DNA from: Bradyrhizobium amphicarpaeae
Lineage (GTDB): Bacteria; Pseudomonadota; Alphaproteobacteria; Rhizobiales; Xanthobacteraceae
Direction of reading: 5' to 3'
Assembly (NCBI RefSeq): GCF_002266435.3
Contig: NZ_CP029426.2
Coordinates: 5,052,001-5,116,000, forward strand
DNA: 64,000 nucleotides
This document shows positions 10,201 to 18,464 of this stretch, piece after piece. The stretch's first letter is position 1; each line of letters begins with the position of its first letter. Below the pieces are notes generated by a model. The model saw only the letters and a program-made list of their open reading frames with translations. It was not told the DNA's origin and searched no databases. A program made the position numbers and the translations under genes.

Positions 10201-10821
10201 GCCGGTGTCTATGGCCGGCACAATTTCGGACCGGCCTACGTATCGGCTGCGCTCGCCTATGGCTGGCACGACGTCACCACCAACCGCATCGTGGCGCCCG
10301 GCGGCTTCGACCAGCTCCAGGGCCGCTTCAAGGCCGATACCTTCTCGGCCCGCTTCGAGGGCGGCTATCGCTTCACGACGCCGCTGATCGGCATCACGCC
10401 CTACGCCGCGGCGCAAGTGACGAACTTCAACTTACCCAACTATTCCGAAGCCAGCCTCAATGGCGGCGGACTGTTTGCGCTGAACTACGCGTCGCAATCG
10501 CTGACCGACACCCGCTCCGAGCTCGGCCTGCGCACCGACAAATCCTATGCCATGCAGAACGGCGTGCTGACGCTGCGCGGCCGCGCCGCCTGGGCGCACG
10601 ACTACAATCCGGGCCGCGCCGTCACCGCGCTGTTCCAGACTTTGCCGGGCACCAGCTTCGTCGTGAACGGCGCCAGGGTCGATGCCGATTCCGCGCTCGT
10701 CGGCGCCAGCGCCGAGATGAAATGGCTGAGCGGCTTCTCGATCGCCGGCACCTTCGACGGCGAGTTCTCCGGCAACGTCACCAGCTATTCCGGCAAGGGC
10801 GTGTTCAAATACAGCTGGTGA
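7204..10821 (+). CDS. Classical (type Va) autotransporter with PATR repeats
   Basis: 1205 residues. There is an N-terminal Sec signal (RSVVRHSLATLLATTALGVVA), then a long Gly/Ser/Thr/Asn-rich beta-helical passenger. Autotransporter-associated beta-strand (PATR) repeats of the form LTKVGTGTLTLTGTNTYTG-x-T recur near residues 335, 490, 530 and 640-660. A hinge follows, then an autotransporter barrel from about residue 940 (SRWSVWTAGYGGSAEVGGN) to the C-terminal aromatic end GVFKYSW. It self-exports through the outer membrane and probably acts as an adhesin or surface structure. A second possible start is the ATG at 7219. It is transcribed opposite to, and lies inside, the T2SS locus. Confidence 0.92.
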   Translation: MAGPKMAHGRIGFGLRSVVRHSLATLLATTALGVVAARAVDGSWTGGSSDWTDPTNWTSNPSVPDGTAIFSTTGSTAVDNNNGVVTIGTIQFAGTSQAYTFTIGNPFIINAAGIVNSDTVNTQTFEVTAGNNLVFQNNSTASGGAGAVTITNDVGGNVNFIQNSTAGTASLANSGFITFEDSASAGTAQITNTATGQIDFFTSASAGSATINNAAGGVVNFHNSTTANASTIINDGTVSFDGSATAGGATITTNNGATTNFTGTSSGGSAKFVTNAGGTVDISGLTGGGTTAGSIEGAGNYVLGANTLTTGSLNSSTQVDGVISGVGGGLTKVGTGTLTLTGTNTYTGATKISAGTLAISGFGSISSSSVVTVDATFDISASSVPFNAITTLAGSSSGVVNMGANGLVISNGSTEFAGVIQGTGGLEVFGGTQTLSGANTYGGPTQIDAGATLALKGSGSIASTLYVGFNSGGTFDISQTTSGASVGGLFSLFLGNVALGSKTLTITNGSVFAGVIQDGGIGGGTSGNLVIANGALQQLGGINTYTGTTTIDSGGELDLVSIGGGAGSIATSSRVIVNGTFDISSLLFSAGTSIKSLSGSGQVNLGTKTLNITAANDTFAGVIDDAAAGGGLALAGGTQTLTGANTYTGATTVNGGTLVVDGSMLNSAATVNAGGTLAGSGAVASVVVNGGTLAPGSASNPFGPLTVNGPLSFTAASTYMVQVSSTNAGLTNVTGAAADLGGATVRANFSSSTLQKKYTILNATGGLGGTTFNSAVVSNMPTVSATLSYDPNNVFLNVNVNFAQGGGLNVNQQNVANTLTNFFNTTGGIPAAFAALSPAGLTAASGELGTGIIQSAINADGQFLNLMLDPTVVGRSGGFAKAGSVAQFAASDDVASYASMRPATAREREAYAMATKAPLLSSQPSSRWSVWTAGYGGSAEVGGNATVGSQDLTARVWGGAAGADYRLSVDTLVGFALGGGGLNYSLANAMGSGSADLFQAGVYGRHNFGPAYVSAALAYGWHDVTTNRIVAPGGFDQLQGRFKADTFSARFEGGYRFTTPLIGITPYAAAQVTNFNLPNYSEASLNGGGLFALNYASQSLTDTRSELGLRTDKSYAMQNGVLTLRGRAAWAHDYNPGRAVTALFQTLPGTSFVVNGARVDADSALVGASAEMKWLSGFSIAGTFDGEFSGNVTSYSGKGVFKYSW

Positions 10822-10836
10822 GCTGACGACCTCGCC

Positions 10837-11418
10837 CTACTTCCCCGCCTGCCATTGACCCGATACGCCCAAAATCACCCTGACGCGGCCTGAGCCGGCG
10901 TCGCTCAGCGCCGTGGTCTGCGGCACCTGGACGTCGAGCTGATCGACGAACAGGAACGGCATGCCGGCCTCGAGATCGTACAGCAGCCTCTGGAGCGCCG
11001 GCTGCTCGAGCTCACAGCTCACGACGAGGCCGACGAAACCATCCTTCACTTGCGCGCCGGAGACATCGACCTGCGAAGACTGAACCTGGCCGCCGACATT
11101 GCCGACCGCGGCCGCAACACGCTGCAACAGATTGGCGCCGGCGACCGTCACGGTCGGCCCCTCCAGGAACGGGGTGCCGGGATGCTCGGCCATCGCGGAC
11201 GCGGTATTCCTGGTGCCGCCCTTGCGGCCGCGAAACTGGTCGAGCAGGTCGGCGGTCTGCGCCAGGGCCTGTCGATGGGCGACGATTTCGCCGATCGACA
11301 GCCCCGTCGTCAGCAGCAGCGCGCCCGCAATCGCCACATAGAGCGTGACCGCGATGAGGGGCGAACTCGCAAGCGCCCGCGTAACCGCATTGCCGCCGGT
11401 GACCTTGGCGATGCTCAT
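10837..11418 (-). CDS. gspM: Type II secretion assembly-platform protein GspM
   Basis: 193 residues: a short cytoplasmic start, one membrane helix (LIAVTLYVAIAGALLLTTGL, about residues 20-40), a coiled linker (LAQTADLLDQFRGRKGG) and a periplasmic ferredoxin-like domain (ANLLQRVAAAVGNVGGQVQSS to the end). This matches the GspM (T2SSM_b) layout. GspM stabilises GspL in the inner-membrane platform. Its ATG overlaps the gspL stop (ATGA), which shows co-translation. Its stop is 15 bp from the autotransporter stop on the other strand. Confidence 0.85.
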   Translation of the reverse strand: MSIAKVTGGNAVTRALASSPLIAVTLYVAIAGALLLTTGLSIGEIVAHRQALAQTADLLDQFRGRKGGTRNTASAMAEHPGTPFLEGPTVTVAGANLLQRVAAAVGNVGGQVQSSQVDVSGAQVKDGFVGLVVSCELEQPALQRLLYDLEAGMPFLFVDQLDVQVPQTTALSDAGSGRVRVILGVSGQWQAGK

Positions 11419-12452
11419 GGCGCGTTCCTCGGCTCGATCTGTGCCTCGATGTGGAAGCGCTCACCGGGATCGGAGGAGCTGCGCGTGGTCGGAGCATAGA
11501 AGGTCGCGCGGGTGAAGTGTTGCGACTGCTCTATCAAGGGGATCAGCGAGGGCGCATCTTGGGTGATGCCGCCGATTTGCAGCTTGTTGCCCGCCAGATG
11601 CAGCTCGGTGACATAGGTGTGGTCGGGCAACACCCGGCTCAGCGTTTCCAGCACGATCACGCTCGCCGGCGCCTCGTATTTCCGGCGTTCGAGCAGCGCG
11701 AGCGGCGAGCGCTCGCCGCCGTCGCTGCCGCGGAGCGCGGCGCGGCGCTGGGTGATCTGCCGTTCCAGTTCCCTCTCCTGCGCGCCGAGGCTGTCGGCCA
11801 GATAGCTTGCGGCGACCGATCCGGCCACGGCGGCCACGGCGATGAGGGCCAACGCCGCCTGCAGCGCCCGGCTCAGCCGCGCCGGATCGACCGCGCCGCG
11901 CGATCTCTGTTCGAACACCTTGATGCGTCCGCCCGCGGTCGCCTCCGTCGCGATCGCGATGGCCGACGGATGGAACGGCGCCACGGCCTCGACATAGCTC
12001 ATCGCCAGCTTGCGCGGCGCGGCGGCGATCTCGGTCGTGATGCTGTCGCTGCCATGCGGCGCCGGGGCACGGCAGCCGAACACGGCCTCGCTTGCGGTCC
12101 ACGGCGTCAGCCGGTCGATCTGCGCCCGCACGATACCGTCGAGGAAATCGGCCGCGCGCGCCGGCAGCTCCAGCGGACGAAACAGGAAGCGCTGTGGCCG
12201 CAGCACGATTTCGACGCGGCTGCCACGGACGATCTGCGCGAGATTGGCGTCCGCAAACTTGCCATCCGTGAACGCGATCTCGCTTGGAACGTTCTCAGCC
12301 TTCGCCGCCTCCAGCGCGAACGCGCCGGTCTCGCTTTCCACCAGCCGCACCACCCGCGGCGACACGATCCGCTCCAGGGCGCGAACGATTGCGCCGGCCA
12401 CGGTGCCGGTCCAGGCATCGAGAACGGCGCGGAGGGGTTCGAGCGAGCTCAT
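11415..12452 (-). CDS. gspL: Type II secretion assembly-platform protein GspL (PilN-like C-terminal region)
   Basis: 345 residues from the ATG at 12452, one base beyond the gspK stop. A further in-frame start at 12518 would overlap gspK and lacks support. The N-terminal half is an actin-like cytoplasmic domain (around RPLELPARAADFLDGIVRAQIDRL). One membrane helix follows (LQAALALIAVAAVAGSVAASYLA), then a coiled coil (LGAQERELERQITQRRAALR) and a PilN/GspL-type periplasmic ferredoxin-like fold (VLETLSRVLPDHTYVTELHLAGNKLQIGG). GspL binds the GspE ATPase and GspM. It is coupled to gspM by an ATGA overlap. Confidence 0.83.
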   Translation of the reverse strand: MSSLEPLRAVLDAWTGTVAGAIVRALERIVSPRVVRLVESETGAFALEAAKAENVPSEIAFTDGKFADANLAQIVRGSRVEIVLRPQRFLFRPLELPARAADFLDGIVRAQIDRLTPWTASEAVFGCRAPAPHGSDSITTEIAAAPRKLAMSYVEAVAPFHPSAIAIATEATAGGRIKVFEQRSRGAVDPARLSRALQAALALIAVAAVAGSVAASYLADSLGAQERELERQITQRRAALRGSDGGERSPLALLERRKYEAPASVIVLETLSRVLPDHTYVTELHLAGNKLQIGGITQDAPSLIPLIEQSQHFTRATFYAPTTRSSSDPGERFHIEAQIEPRNAP

Positions 12453-12453
12453 C

Positions 12454-13368
12454 TCACAGAGGCTTTCCGGCGGAGCCGTCGACGGCGTTGTGCCACGACA
12501 ACACACGATACGGCTCATCGCCGCTTTCGAGAAGCAGGATGACGATCTCGGCCGAGCTCCGCCGATGCGACGGCAACTCGACCGCGACCGTCACCCGGTA
12601 CGCCTTCGAGCCCTCGACTGTCGCGTTGGTGCCGCCGGCAAGCCCGACCAGGGCTCGGGGATCGAGATTCGGGTCGGCGCGGTCGCGCAGCACCTGTTGC
12701 AGCAACCCGGGCGTCATGCCCGGCAACCCCGCTACCACCTGCGGCGCGGCGTCGAGCAAATTCACCGCCCGCATGTTGCTGAACACCGTGACGAAGGGCA
12801 GCACGCGCTCCACGACGGCGGCGGGAATGCCGCGCACCAGCCAGAGCTCCTCGCTGTGCGGAAACGGCGCGTGGCGCGGCAGATAGGGCGCGCCGAGCGT
12901 GCGATAGTAGGAATCCTCGGGATTGTCCTGGCCAGGCTCCGTCGACGAGCGCCAGGCGAGAATCCGGTCGGCATAGACGGGCGCATCCGTCGCGGAGACA
13001 CCGAGCGCCGTCATCAGGCCCGACAGCAGCGGCTTCGGCGCCATGTTCAGGTCGACGCGGGCAGCCTCCGAGCGGAACGTCACGCTCACCCTTCCGGCAC
13101 CGACGCGGGCATTGAAGGTACCGCTGGTCGGACGCGCGGCCTCGTTCCGCGCGGTCAGACGGTAGGCCGCCAGCTCGATCCCGGCGTTCACCAGTGCATC
13201 GGCCTGCAACCTGTCGGCATTGACGGCGACCGTGACCGCCGTGTTGGTGACGTAGGTCAGGTAGATCAGCGCGAGCGCCGCCAGCGCCGCCAGCATCCAG
13301 AGCACGGCGACGACGATGAAGCCGCGGTCGTCGGCAAGCCCCGCCTGGTCGCGCCGTGCGCCGCTCAC
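12454..13368 (-). CDS. gspK: Type II secretion minor pseudopilin GspK
   Basis: 304 residues from the GTG at 13368, which overlaps the gspJ stop (GTGA) and has AGGAG eight bases upstream. The prepilin-like N-terminus reads DDRGF followed by IVVAVLWMLAALAALALIYL; it has the cleavage-site Gly but no Glu at position +5, which is known for GspK. The large body contains the helix-hairpin SAM-like region (VDLNMAPKPLLSGLMTALGVS, NLLDAAPQVVAGLPGMTPGLL) expected of the GspK alpha domain. GspK caps the pseudopilus tip with GspI and GspJ. Upstream in-frame sequence reaching 13953 is only gspJ shadow. Confidence 0.88.
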   Translation of the reverse strand: MSGARRDQAGLADDRGFIVVAVLWMLAALAALALIYLTYVTNTAVTVAVNADRLQADALVNAGIELAAYRLTARNEAARPTSGTFNARVGAGRVSVTFRSEAARVDLNMAPKPLLSGLMTALGVSATDAPVYADRILAWRSSTEPGQDNPEDSYYRTLGAPYLPRHAPFPHSEELWLVRGIPAAVVERVLPFVTVFSNMRAVNLLDAAPQVVAGLPGMTPGLLQQVLRDRADPNLDPRALVGLAGGTNATVEGSKAYRVTVAVELPSHRRSSAEIVILLLESGDEPYRVLSWHNAVDGSAGKPL

Positions 13369-14084
13369 AGCTGCTGCTCCTGTTTCTCCGCCTGCTGCGG
13401 CCGGGTGCGCGCCGTGACGCAAGCCGCCGGATTCCTGGCCCGCGCGCATTCGGCCGGCGCCGTGATGTGCGGGACCACCGCGCCCGAGACTGCAAGCACC
13501 TGCCCGGTCCCGCTGTCGCGCACGGTGACACGGACGCGGTCCGGCAGTTGCGCCTGCCCGCGCCAGATCGGCTGCCACTGACCGTCCGGTCCGGCATAAG
13601 CGAAGCTCACGCGGAACGGCGCCCGGATCAGCACGACCTGATCGACGAAGCGGATCTGCCCGTCGGTCGGCATCGGCTGGAACGGCGCGCGCTCGCGCAC
13701 CAGCGCGAGCCCCTGCGCGTCGGCCTTCTCGATCAGACGGACGAATTCGAGGCCCGGGCGCGTGCTCGGACCGATTGCCGTGCGCAGGAAGGTGACCGAC
13801 AATTGGGCGCCATCGAACAGCGGCACCTTGGCATCGCCGTTCACTGTGATCTGCTCGGCAACGGAGAGGTCGGCGACGATCCGGTCGAGCCCGATCGCGA
13901 GACGCTCGGCCCGCTGCACGCGAGCGATGCCGCGATTCCAGTTCGGCAGCCATTGCGCCGTCACGGTCGCCAGCGCGGCCAGGATGACGGTCATCAGCAA
14001 GGTCGCGAGCAACACTTCGAGCAGGGTGAAGCCGGCCTCGTCGGCCAGTGCGCGGCGCAAGCGCTGCGTTACCGGGCGCTTCAT
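13365..14084 (-). CDS. gspJ: Type II secretion minor pseudopilin GspJ
   Basis: 239 residues. The N-terminus has a basic leader, MKRPVTQRLRRALADEAG, then the prepilin-peptidase site G|FTLLE and a hydrophobic helix (VLLATLLMTVILAALATV). The C-terminal globular part includes the WxPxWN region after the helix common in GspJ. It is a tip pseudopilin that binds GspI and GspK. The ATG overlaps the gspI stop (ATGA) and its own stop overlaps the gspK GTG, so I, J and K are translated as one unit. Confidence 0.88.
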   Translation of the reverse strand: MKRPVTQRLRRALADEAGFTLLEVLLATLLMTVILAALATVTAQWLPNWNRGIARVQRAERLAIGLDRIVADLSVAEQITVNGDAKVPLFDGAQLSVTFLRTAIGPSTRPGLEFVRLIEKADAQGLALVRERAPFQPMPTDGQIRFVDQVVLIRAPFRVSFAYAGPDGQWQPIWRGQAQLPDRVRVTVRDSGTGQVLAVSGAVVPHITAPAECARARNPAACVTARTRPQQAEKQEQQL

Positions 14085-14476
14085 TGCGAAGCCCTCGGCA
14101 CCAGCTTCACCGTCGTAACCTGGATCGCACTGCCGTCGGCGCGCTGGAGGCGCAGATTGACGGCCAATGGCACGAAGCGATCGCTGGCGGGATCTCCGCC
14201 CGGCACGTTCATCGGCGCAACGTCGACCCGCCAGCGGCTGCCGGCCAGTTCGCCGCTGCGCCGGCCGGGTTTCAGCAGGGAGCGCGTCGGCAGGTCGGCA
14301 AGCAAGGTCTCGGCCGTGCCGGCGAGTGCCATACGCTGGTCGATCGCGCGCGTGCCCTTCGCCGTCGTGGCGACGACCGCACCGATCGTCCCGAGCACGA
14401 CCGCGATGATCGCGAGCGCGACCAGCGTCTCGATCAGGGTGAAGCCGGCGCTATCAGAGCAGCTTCTGCGGGACAA
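14081..14476 (-). CDS. gspI: Type II secretion minor pseudopilin GspI
   Basis: 131 residues. The leader is short and the prepilin site is SAG|FTLIE, followed by the helix TLVALAIIAVVLGTIGAVVA. The start is a TTG at 14476, decided by a perfect AGGAGG eight bases upstream; it overlaps the end of gspH by 23 bp. The C-terminal part is the small GspI beta domain. GspI nucleates the pseudopilus tip with J and K. It has an ATGA overlap with gspJ. Confidence 0.86.
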   Translation of the reverse strand: MSRRSCSDSAGFTLIETLVALAIIAVVLGTIGAVVATTAKGTRAIDQRMALAGTAETLLADLPTRSLLKPGRRSGELAGSRWRVDVAPMNVPGGDPASDRFVPLAVNLRLQRADGSAIQVTTVKLVPRASQ

Positions 14477-14948
14477 TCTCGACGCCTCCTGTCAGCCAGT
14501 TGACGCGCACCTCATATCCCATGCCGGGCCGCGCCAGCGCGATCACCCCGCCGCACGACATGCCCGATGGAAAGAAATCGATCGACCGTCCCGCGGCCCG
14601 GTCGGCACAGCGCGAAGCCAGCATCGCCTGCACCACCACGTCATCGGGCAGGCGGATGGTCCTCCCGGTCACGCCGGAACGGATTGCGCGCGCCTCCGCA
14701 TCCACCAGGGTCGCCACCCTGGTTTGCCGGCGCAGCGCCGCGTTGCGGTCGGCTTTCAGCAACGCCGCGGTCTCGACCGCGTAGCTCTCCAGCCGCGCCC
14801 GCGTCGTGCTGCGCGGAATCGCCGGCAGGATGATGGCCGCGAGCAGGCCGATGATCGCGAGCACGCACAGAATCTCGATCAGCGCAAAGCCGCGCGCATC
14901 GCGGATGCCTTCAGCGCGTGCCGCTGACAATGTCGGCCGCCGTTCCAC
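14454..14948 (-). CDS. gspH: Type II secretion pseudopilin GspH
   Basis: 164 residues from the GTG at 14948, preferred because AGGAAGG lies five bases upstream. A TTG at 14930 is possible, and an open frame continues upstream to 15077 inside gspG. The prepilin site is DARG|FALIE, with Ala in place of the usual Thr at +2, followed by LCVLAIIGLLAAIILPAI. The GspH/FimT globular domain follows (ESYAVETAALLKADRNAAL). This is a minor pseudopilin linking the major GspG shaft to the tip. It overlaps gspG by about 38 bp and gspI by 23 bp. Confidence 0.84.
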   Translation of the reverse strand: MERRPTLSAARAEGIRDARGFALIEILCVLAIIGLLAAIILPAIPRSTTRARLESYAVETAALLKADRNAALRRQTRVATLVDAEARAIRSGVTGRTIRLPDDVVVQAMLASRCADRAAGRSIDFFPSGMSCGGVIALARPGMGYEVRVNWLTGGVEIVPQKLL

Positions 14949-15366
14949 CGCCGCCTTCCTGACCGTCTGATCCGAGCGAGATGATCTCATAAGGCGCGCT
15001 CGCAGCCGGCGCACGGTAGACGTAGATATGCCCCCACGGGTCGTTCGGCACCACGCCGCCGCGCAGATAAGGGCCATTCCAGCCGGCCTGATTGGTGTTG
15101 CGGGTCAGGGCGGAGAGGCCCTCGTTCGACGTCGGATAGCGGCCGAGATCGAGGAAGTAGAGATCGAGCGCGCTGGAAAAGCTCTCGATCTGGATCTTCG
15201 CCGCCTTCGCCTTGGACTCGCTGAGATAGTTCAGCACCCGCGGGCCGACCAGCGCCATGATCATCCCGATGATGGTGATGACGACCAGCATCTCGACCAG
15301 GGTGAAGCCCGCCTCCCCGCGGCCTGCGCGCCGCCGGCGGCGCTTTGACGATCGATGTTTCGTCAC
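14911..15366 (-). CDS. gspG: Type II secretion major pseudopilin GspG
   Basis: 151 residues from the GTG at 15366, chosen because GGAGG lies seven bases upstream. An unusually basic leader (KHRSSKRRRRRAGRGEAG) precedes the cleavage site G|FTLVE and the helix LVVITIIGMIMALVGPRVLNYL. The C-terminal major-pseudopilin signature is complete: DLGRYPTSNEGLSALT, GWNGPYL, PNDPWGHIYVYR and the calcium-binding loop region SLGSDGQEGG. GspG polymerises into the pseudopilus that pushes folded substrates through the secretin. It follows gspF by 22 bp. Confidence 0.93.
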   Translation of the reverse strand: MTKHRSSKRRRRRAGRGEAGFTLVEMLVVITIIGMIMALVGPRVLNYLSESKAKAAKIQIESFSSALDLYFLDLGRYPTSNEGLSALTRNTNQAGWNGPYLRGGVVPNDPWGHIYVYRAPAASAPYEIISLGSDGQEGGGGTAADIVSGTR

Positions 15367-15388
15367 CTCAAATCCTCCAACTATCAAT

Positions 15389-16600
15389 TCAACCGACAAT
15401 CTGGCTCACCGACATCAGCGCCGTCATCACCGACGTGATCAGGCCGCCGACGACCAGCGAGATCGCGATGATCGCCGCCGGGCCAGCGATGCCGACCGCG
15501 CGGTCCAGCGTGCGCTGCAGCTTGGCTTCGTAGAATTCCGCGATGCGTCCCGACAGCATCGGCAATTGCCCGGTCTCGTCGCCGAGCCGGAGCATGCGCA
15601 CCGCCATTGCGGGCAGCGCCTCGGTCTCGGCCAGCGCATCGGACAGCTTCGAGCCATGGCGAACGCGATCTGCGGCATCGCTCCAGACCGCGGACGGGCC
15701 GGTCGTCGCCATCATGTCGACGAGGATGCGCAGCGTGATGGTGAGATTGACGCCGCTGCCGAGCAGCAGGCCGAGATTGCGGCAGAACAGCGCCGTCCGG
15801 TACGCGCTCATCACGTTGCGAATGGCCGGCAGCCTCGTGATGGCATTGGCGGCGGCGCGGCGGACACGCTCTTGCCGGAGCAGCAGCCACGCCGCAGCGA
15901 TCATGGCCGCAAGACCAGCCAGGACCGCATCCGAATTGCCGCGCAGGAAGGTGGAGATGTTGAGGAAGACTCCGACGACCGGATCGATCTTGGCGCCGAA
16001 ATCCTGCAACACGGACGCAAACTGCGGCAGCACGAAGGTGAGGAAGAACAACAGCACGCAGCCCGCTGCGCCCAGCACGAACAGGGGATAGCGGATCGCA
16101 TCCGACAGCCGCCGCCGCAACGCCTCGCTGCGGGTGCGCTCGCCGGCCAGCACTTCCAGCACCTGGTCCAGCGATCCCGAGGCCTCGCCGACCCGCACCA
16201 GCGCAACATACATCGCCGGAAACAGCCCTTCGTGCCGCGCCAGCGCTTCGGCAAAGCTCTCGCCCGCGACGACGCGCGAGCGGATGTCGGCAACGACCGG
16301 GCGCAGCCGCCCGAAATCGGGATCGGCCGCGAGCAGCTCCAATCCGTCATTGATGCGGGCACCGGCGCGCAGCAACAGCGCGAGGTCGCGGGTGAAGATG
16401 GTGACGTCTTCGGGCTTCGGCCTGTTGAAGAGGCTGAACACCCGGCCCGCCGAACCGCCCTCTTCCGGCGTGACGTTGTCGACCAGCACGAGACCGAGCC
16501 GCTCGATCCGCTGGGCGACGTCGCCCGGCGCAGGCGCGACGATGGCGCCGGAGACCAGTTCGCCGTTGGCGTTGAGCGCGCGGTAACGATAGTTCGGCAT
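15389..16600 (-). CDS. gspF: Type II secretion inner-membrane platform protein GspF
   Basis: 403 residues, a typical GspF/PilC length. Two homologous cytoplasmic helical domains are visible. The first has LALLLRAGARINDGLELLA and FPAMYVALVRVGEASGSLDQVLEVLA; the second has LGLLLGSGVNLTITLRILVDMM and LPAMAVRMLRLGDETGQLPMLSGRIAEFYE. Three membrane segments follow or separate them (ALFVLGAAGCVLLFFLTFVLP-like, the LAGLAAMIAAAWLLL region, and the C-terminal IAIISLVVGGLITSVMTALM-like region). GspF couples the GspE ATPase to pseudopilus assembly. It starts 5 bp after gspE. Confidence 0.93.
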   Translation of the reverse strand: MPNYRYRALNANGELVSGAIVAPAPGDVAQRIERLGLVLVDNVTPEEGGSAGRVFSLFNRPKPEDVTIFTRDLALLLRAGARINDGLELLAADPDFGRLRPVVADIRSRVVAGESFAEALARHEGLFPAMYVALVRVGEASGSLDQVLEVLAGERTRSEALRRRLSDAIRYPLFVLGAAGCVLLFFLTFVLPQFASVLQDFGAKIDPVVGVFLNISTFLRGNSDAVLAGLAAMIAAAWLLLRQERVRRAAANAITRLPAIRNVMSAYRTALFCRNLGLLLGSGVNLTITLRILVDMMATTGPSAVWSDAADRVRHGSKLSDALAETEALPAMAVRMLRLGDETGQLPMLSGRIAEFYEAKLQRTLDRAVGIAGPAAIIAISLVVGGLITSVMTALMSVSQIVG

Positions 16601-16605
16601 GGGTG

Positions 16606-18333
16606 TCAGCGCACCGTCGTGACGCGGAAGACCTCAGGCACTGTCGTCAGCCCGGCCCGGCATTTGGCCACTGCATCCTCCAGCATCGTCGTCATGCCGC
16701 CCCGCATCGCGGCGGCGTCGATCGAGTGGGAGTCGGTCTGCGGGCCGATCAGCGTGCGCACCTCGTCGGACATTTCCAGGATCTCGAACACGCCGTTGCG
16801 GCCGCGATAGCCGGTGCCGCCGCAGCGTTCGCAGCCGCCGGCCTCATGCACGACCTCGCCGCACTTGAAGCCGATCACCGCAAAGCGCGGGTCCTCGGCG
16901 AGATCGGCCTCGGTCAGCGCATGCGGGACCTTGCAGCGGTCGCAGAGCACGCGCACCAGGCGCTGCGCCACCACCGCGCGCAGCGTGGACTTCAGCAGGA
17001 AGCCCTCGATACCAAGATCGATCAGACGCGGCACGGCGGCCGCGGCGGTCTCGGTGTGCAGGGTCGTCAGAACGAGATGGCCGGTGAGTGCCGCGTGAAT
17101 CGCGATATGCGCGGTCTCGGCGTCGCGGACCTCGCCGACCATGATCACGTCGGGGTCCTGGCGGACGAAGGCGCGCATCGCCGAGGCGAAGGTCAGCCCG
17201 ATCGACGGCTTGACCTGGGACTGGTTGATGCCGGCAATCTCGTATTCGACCGGATCCTCGATGGTGAGGATCTTGCGCGTCGGCTCGTTCAGGATCGACA
17301 GCATGGTCGCGAGCGTCGTGGTCTTGCCGCTGCCGGTCGGTCCCGTGACCACGATCATGCCGTGCGGCATCGCGAGCAGCCGCGTCATCACGCTCTCGTC
17401 GCGCGCGGCAAGACCGAGCTTGCTCATTTCCAGCAGGCCGCGGTCGCGCGGCAGCAGGCGGATCACAGCGCTCTCGCCATGCTGCGTCGGCATCGTCGCG
17501 ACGCGAACGTCGATCTCGCTGCGCCCGACGCGGACGCGAGCCGCGCCGTCCTGCGGCAGGCGCCGTTCGGCGATGTTGAGGCTGGCGAGAATCTTGATGC
17601 GCGAGATCAGCGCCTGCGGCGGAATGCCGTGCGGCGACGGCAGCGCACGCAACAGGCCGTCGACGCGCATGCGCACCGTCAGCCCGGCACGGAACGGCTC
17701 GACATGGATGTCGCTGGCGCGCAGATCCACCGCGCGCTCCAGCAGATCGTTGAGCGCGCGCACCACCGGCGCGCCGCTGGCGAGATCGCGCAGGCTTTCG
17801 ATGTCGTCCTCGGACTGCTGCGCAACGTTCCTGCCGCTTCGATCGGCATTTGCGTCGTCGGCATCGGCCCGTTGATCGAGCACCGTGGCGATGTCCTCGT
17901 ATGAGGCCACGACGACATCGACCGGTGCGCCGAACACGATCTCGGCGGCGCGAATGGCCGCCGTGTCGGAGGGGTCGGCGACAGCGAGCCGAAGAACTTC
18001 GTTGGATGCAGTGAAAGGAAAGATGGTGGATTCACGCAGGAAGCGGCGCGAGAAACCGTCGAGGCGAGGCGTGGCCGCGAGCAGTTGCGGAAGGCTCAGC
18101 CGCGGCAGACCAAAATGGCCGGAGACTTCATCTGCGAATTCGGCCGCGGAGAGATCGGTCGCCTCCCACAATTCGCGCAAGGGACGCGTGAGCGCGGGGG
18201 TGGCCGATTTTTCGACATGGGCATGCGCCCACTGCGGCAATGAGTATTTTTCCAGGAGGTGCTGCCGAAAGCTATCTGCGGAGCGGTCGCGCATCGCATT
18301 CACAGCGTTGACCTTGTTACCTGAAAGCAACAA
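16606..18333 (-). CDS. gspE: Type II secretion ATPase GspE
   Basis: 575 residues if it starts at the TTG at 18333; the ATG at 18294 (13 residues shorter) is an equally good start. The N-terminal N1E/MshEN region (about 60-150) is followed by the NTPase: Walker A GPTGSGKTTTL (about 331-341), Asp box LTIEDPVEYEI, Walker B VIMVGEVRDAETA and the His box THLTTLHTETA-like segment. A zinc tetracysteine has C464, C467, C501 and C504. GspE energises pseudopilus growth at the cytoplasmic face. It is divergent from gspD across about 130 bp that must hold both promoters. Confidence 0.94.
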   Translation of the reverse strand: MLLSGNKVNAVNAMRDRSADSFRQHLLEKYSLPQWAHAHVEKSATPALTRPLRELWEATDLSAAEFADEVSGHFGLPRLSLPQLLAATPRLDGFSRRFLRESTIFPFTASNEVLRLAVADPSDTAAIRAAEIVFGAPVDVVVASYEDIATVLDQRADADDANADRSGRNVAQQSEDDIESLRDLASGAPVVRALNDLLERAVDLRASDIHVEPFRAGLTVRMRVDGLLRALPSPHGIPPQALISRIKILASLNIAERRLPQDGAARVRVGRSEIDVRVATMPTQHGESAVIRLLPRDRGLLEMSKLGLAARDESVMTRLLAMPHGMIVVTGPTGSGKTTTLATMLSILNEPTRKILTIEDPVEYEIAGINQSQVKPSIGLTFASAMRAFVRQDPDVIMVGEVRDAETAHIAIHAALTGHLVLTTLHTETAAAAVPRLIDLGIEGFLLKSTLRAVVAQRLVRVLCDRCKVPHALTEADLAEDPRFAVIGFKCGEVVHEAGGCERCGGTGYRGRNGVFEILEMSDEVRTLIGPQTDSHSIDAAAMRGGMTTMLEDAVAKCRAGLTTVPEVFRVTTVR

Positions 18334-18464
18334 CTTCGGCGAGTGACGGCAGGCCCTTTGCCCTTGACTTATTTCTTAGCAAAAACATAATCGCTGCGCA
18401 AATTATTGCGTATCCGAACCAAGACGGATGCAACCCAGCCACATCCAGCGTTGGCAGGCGTATT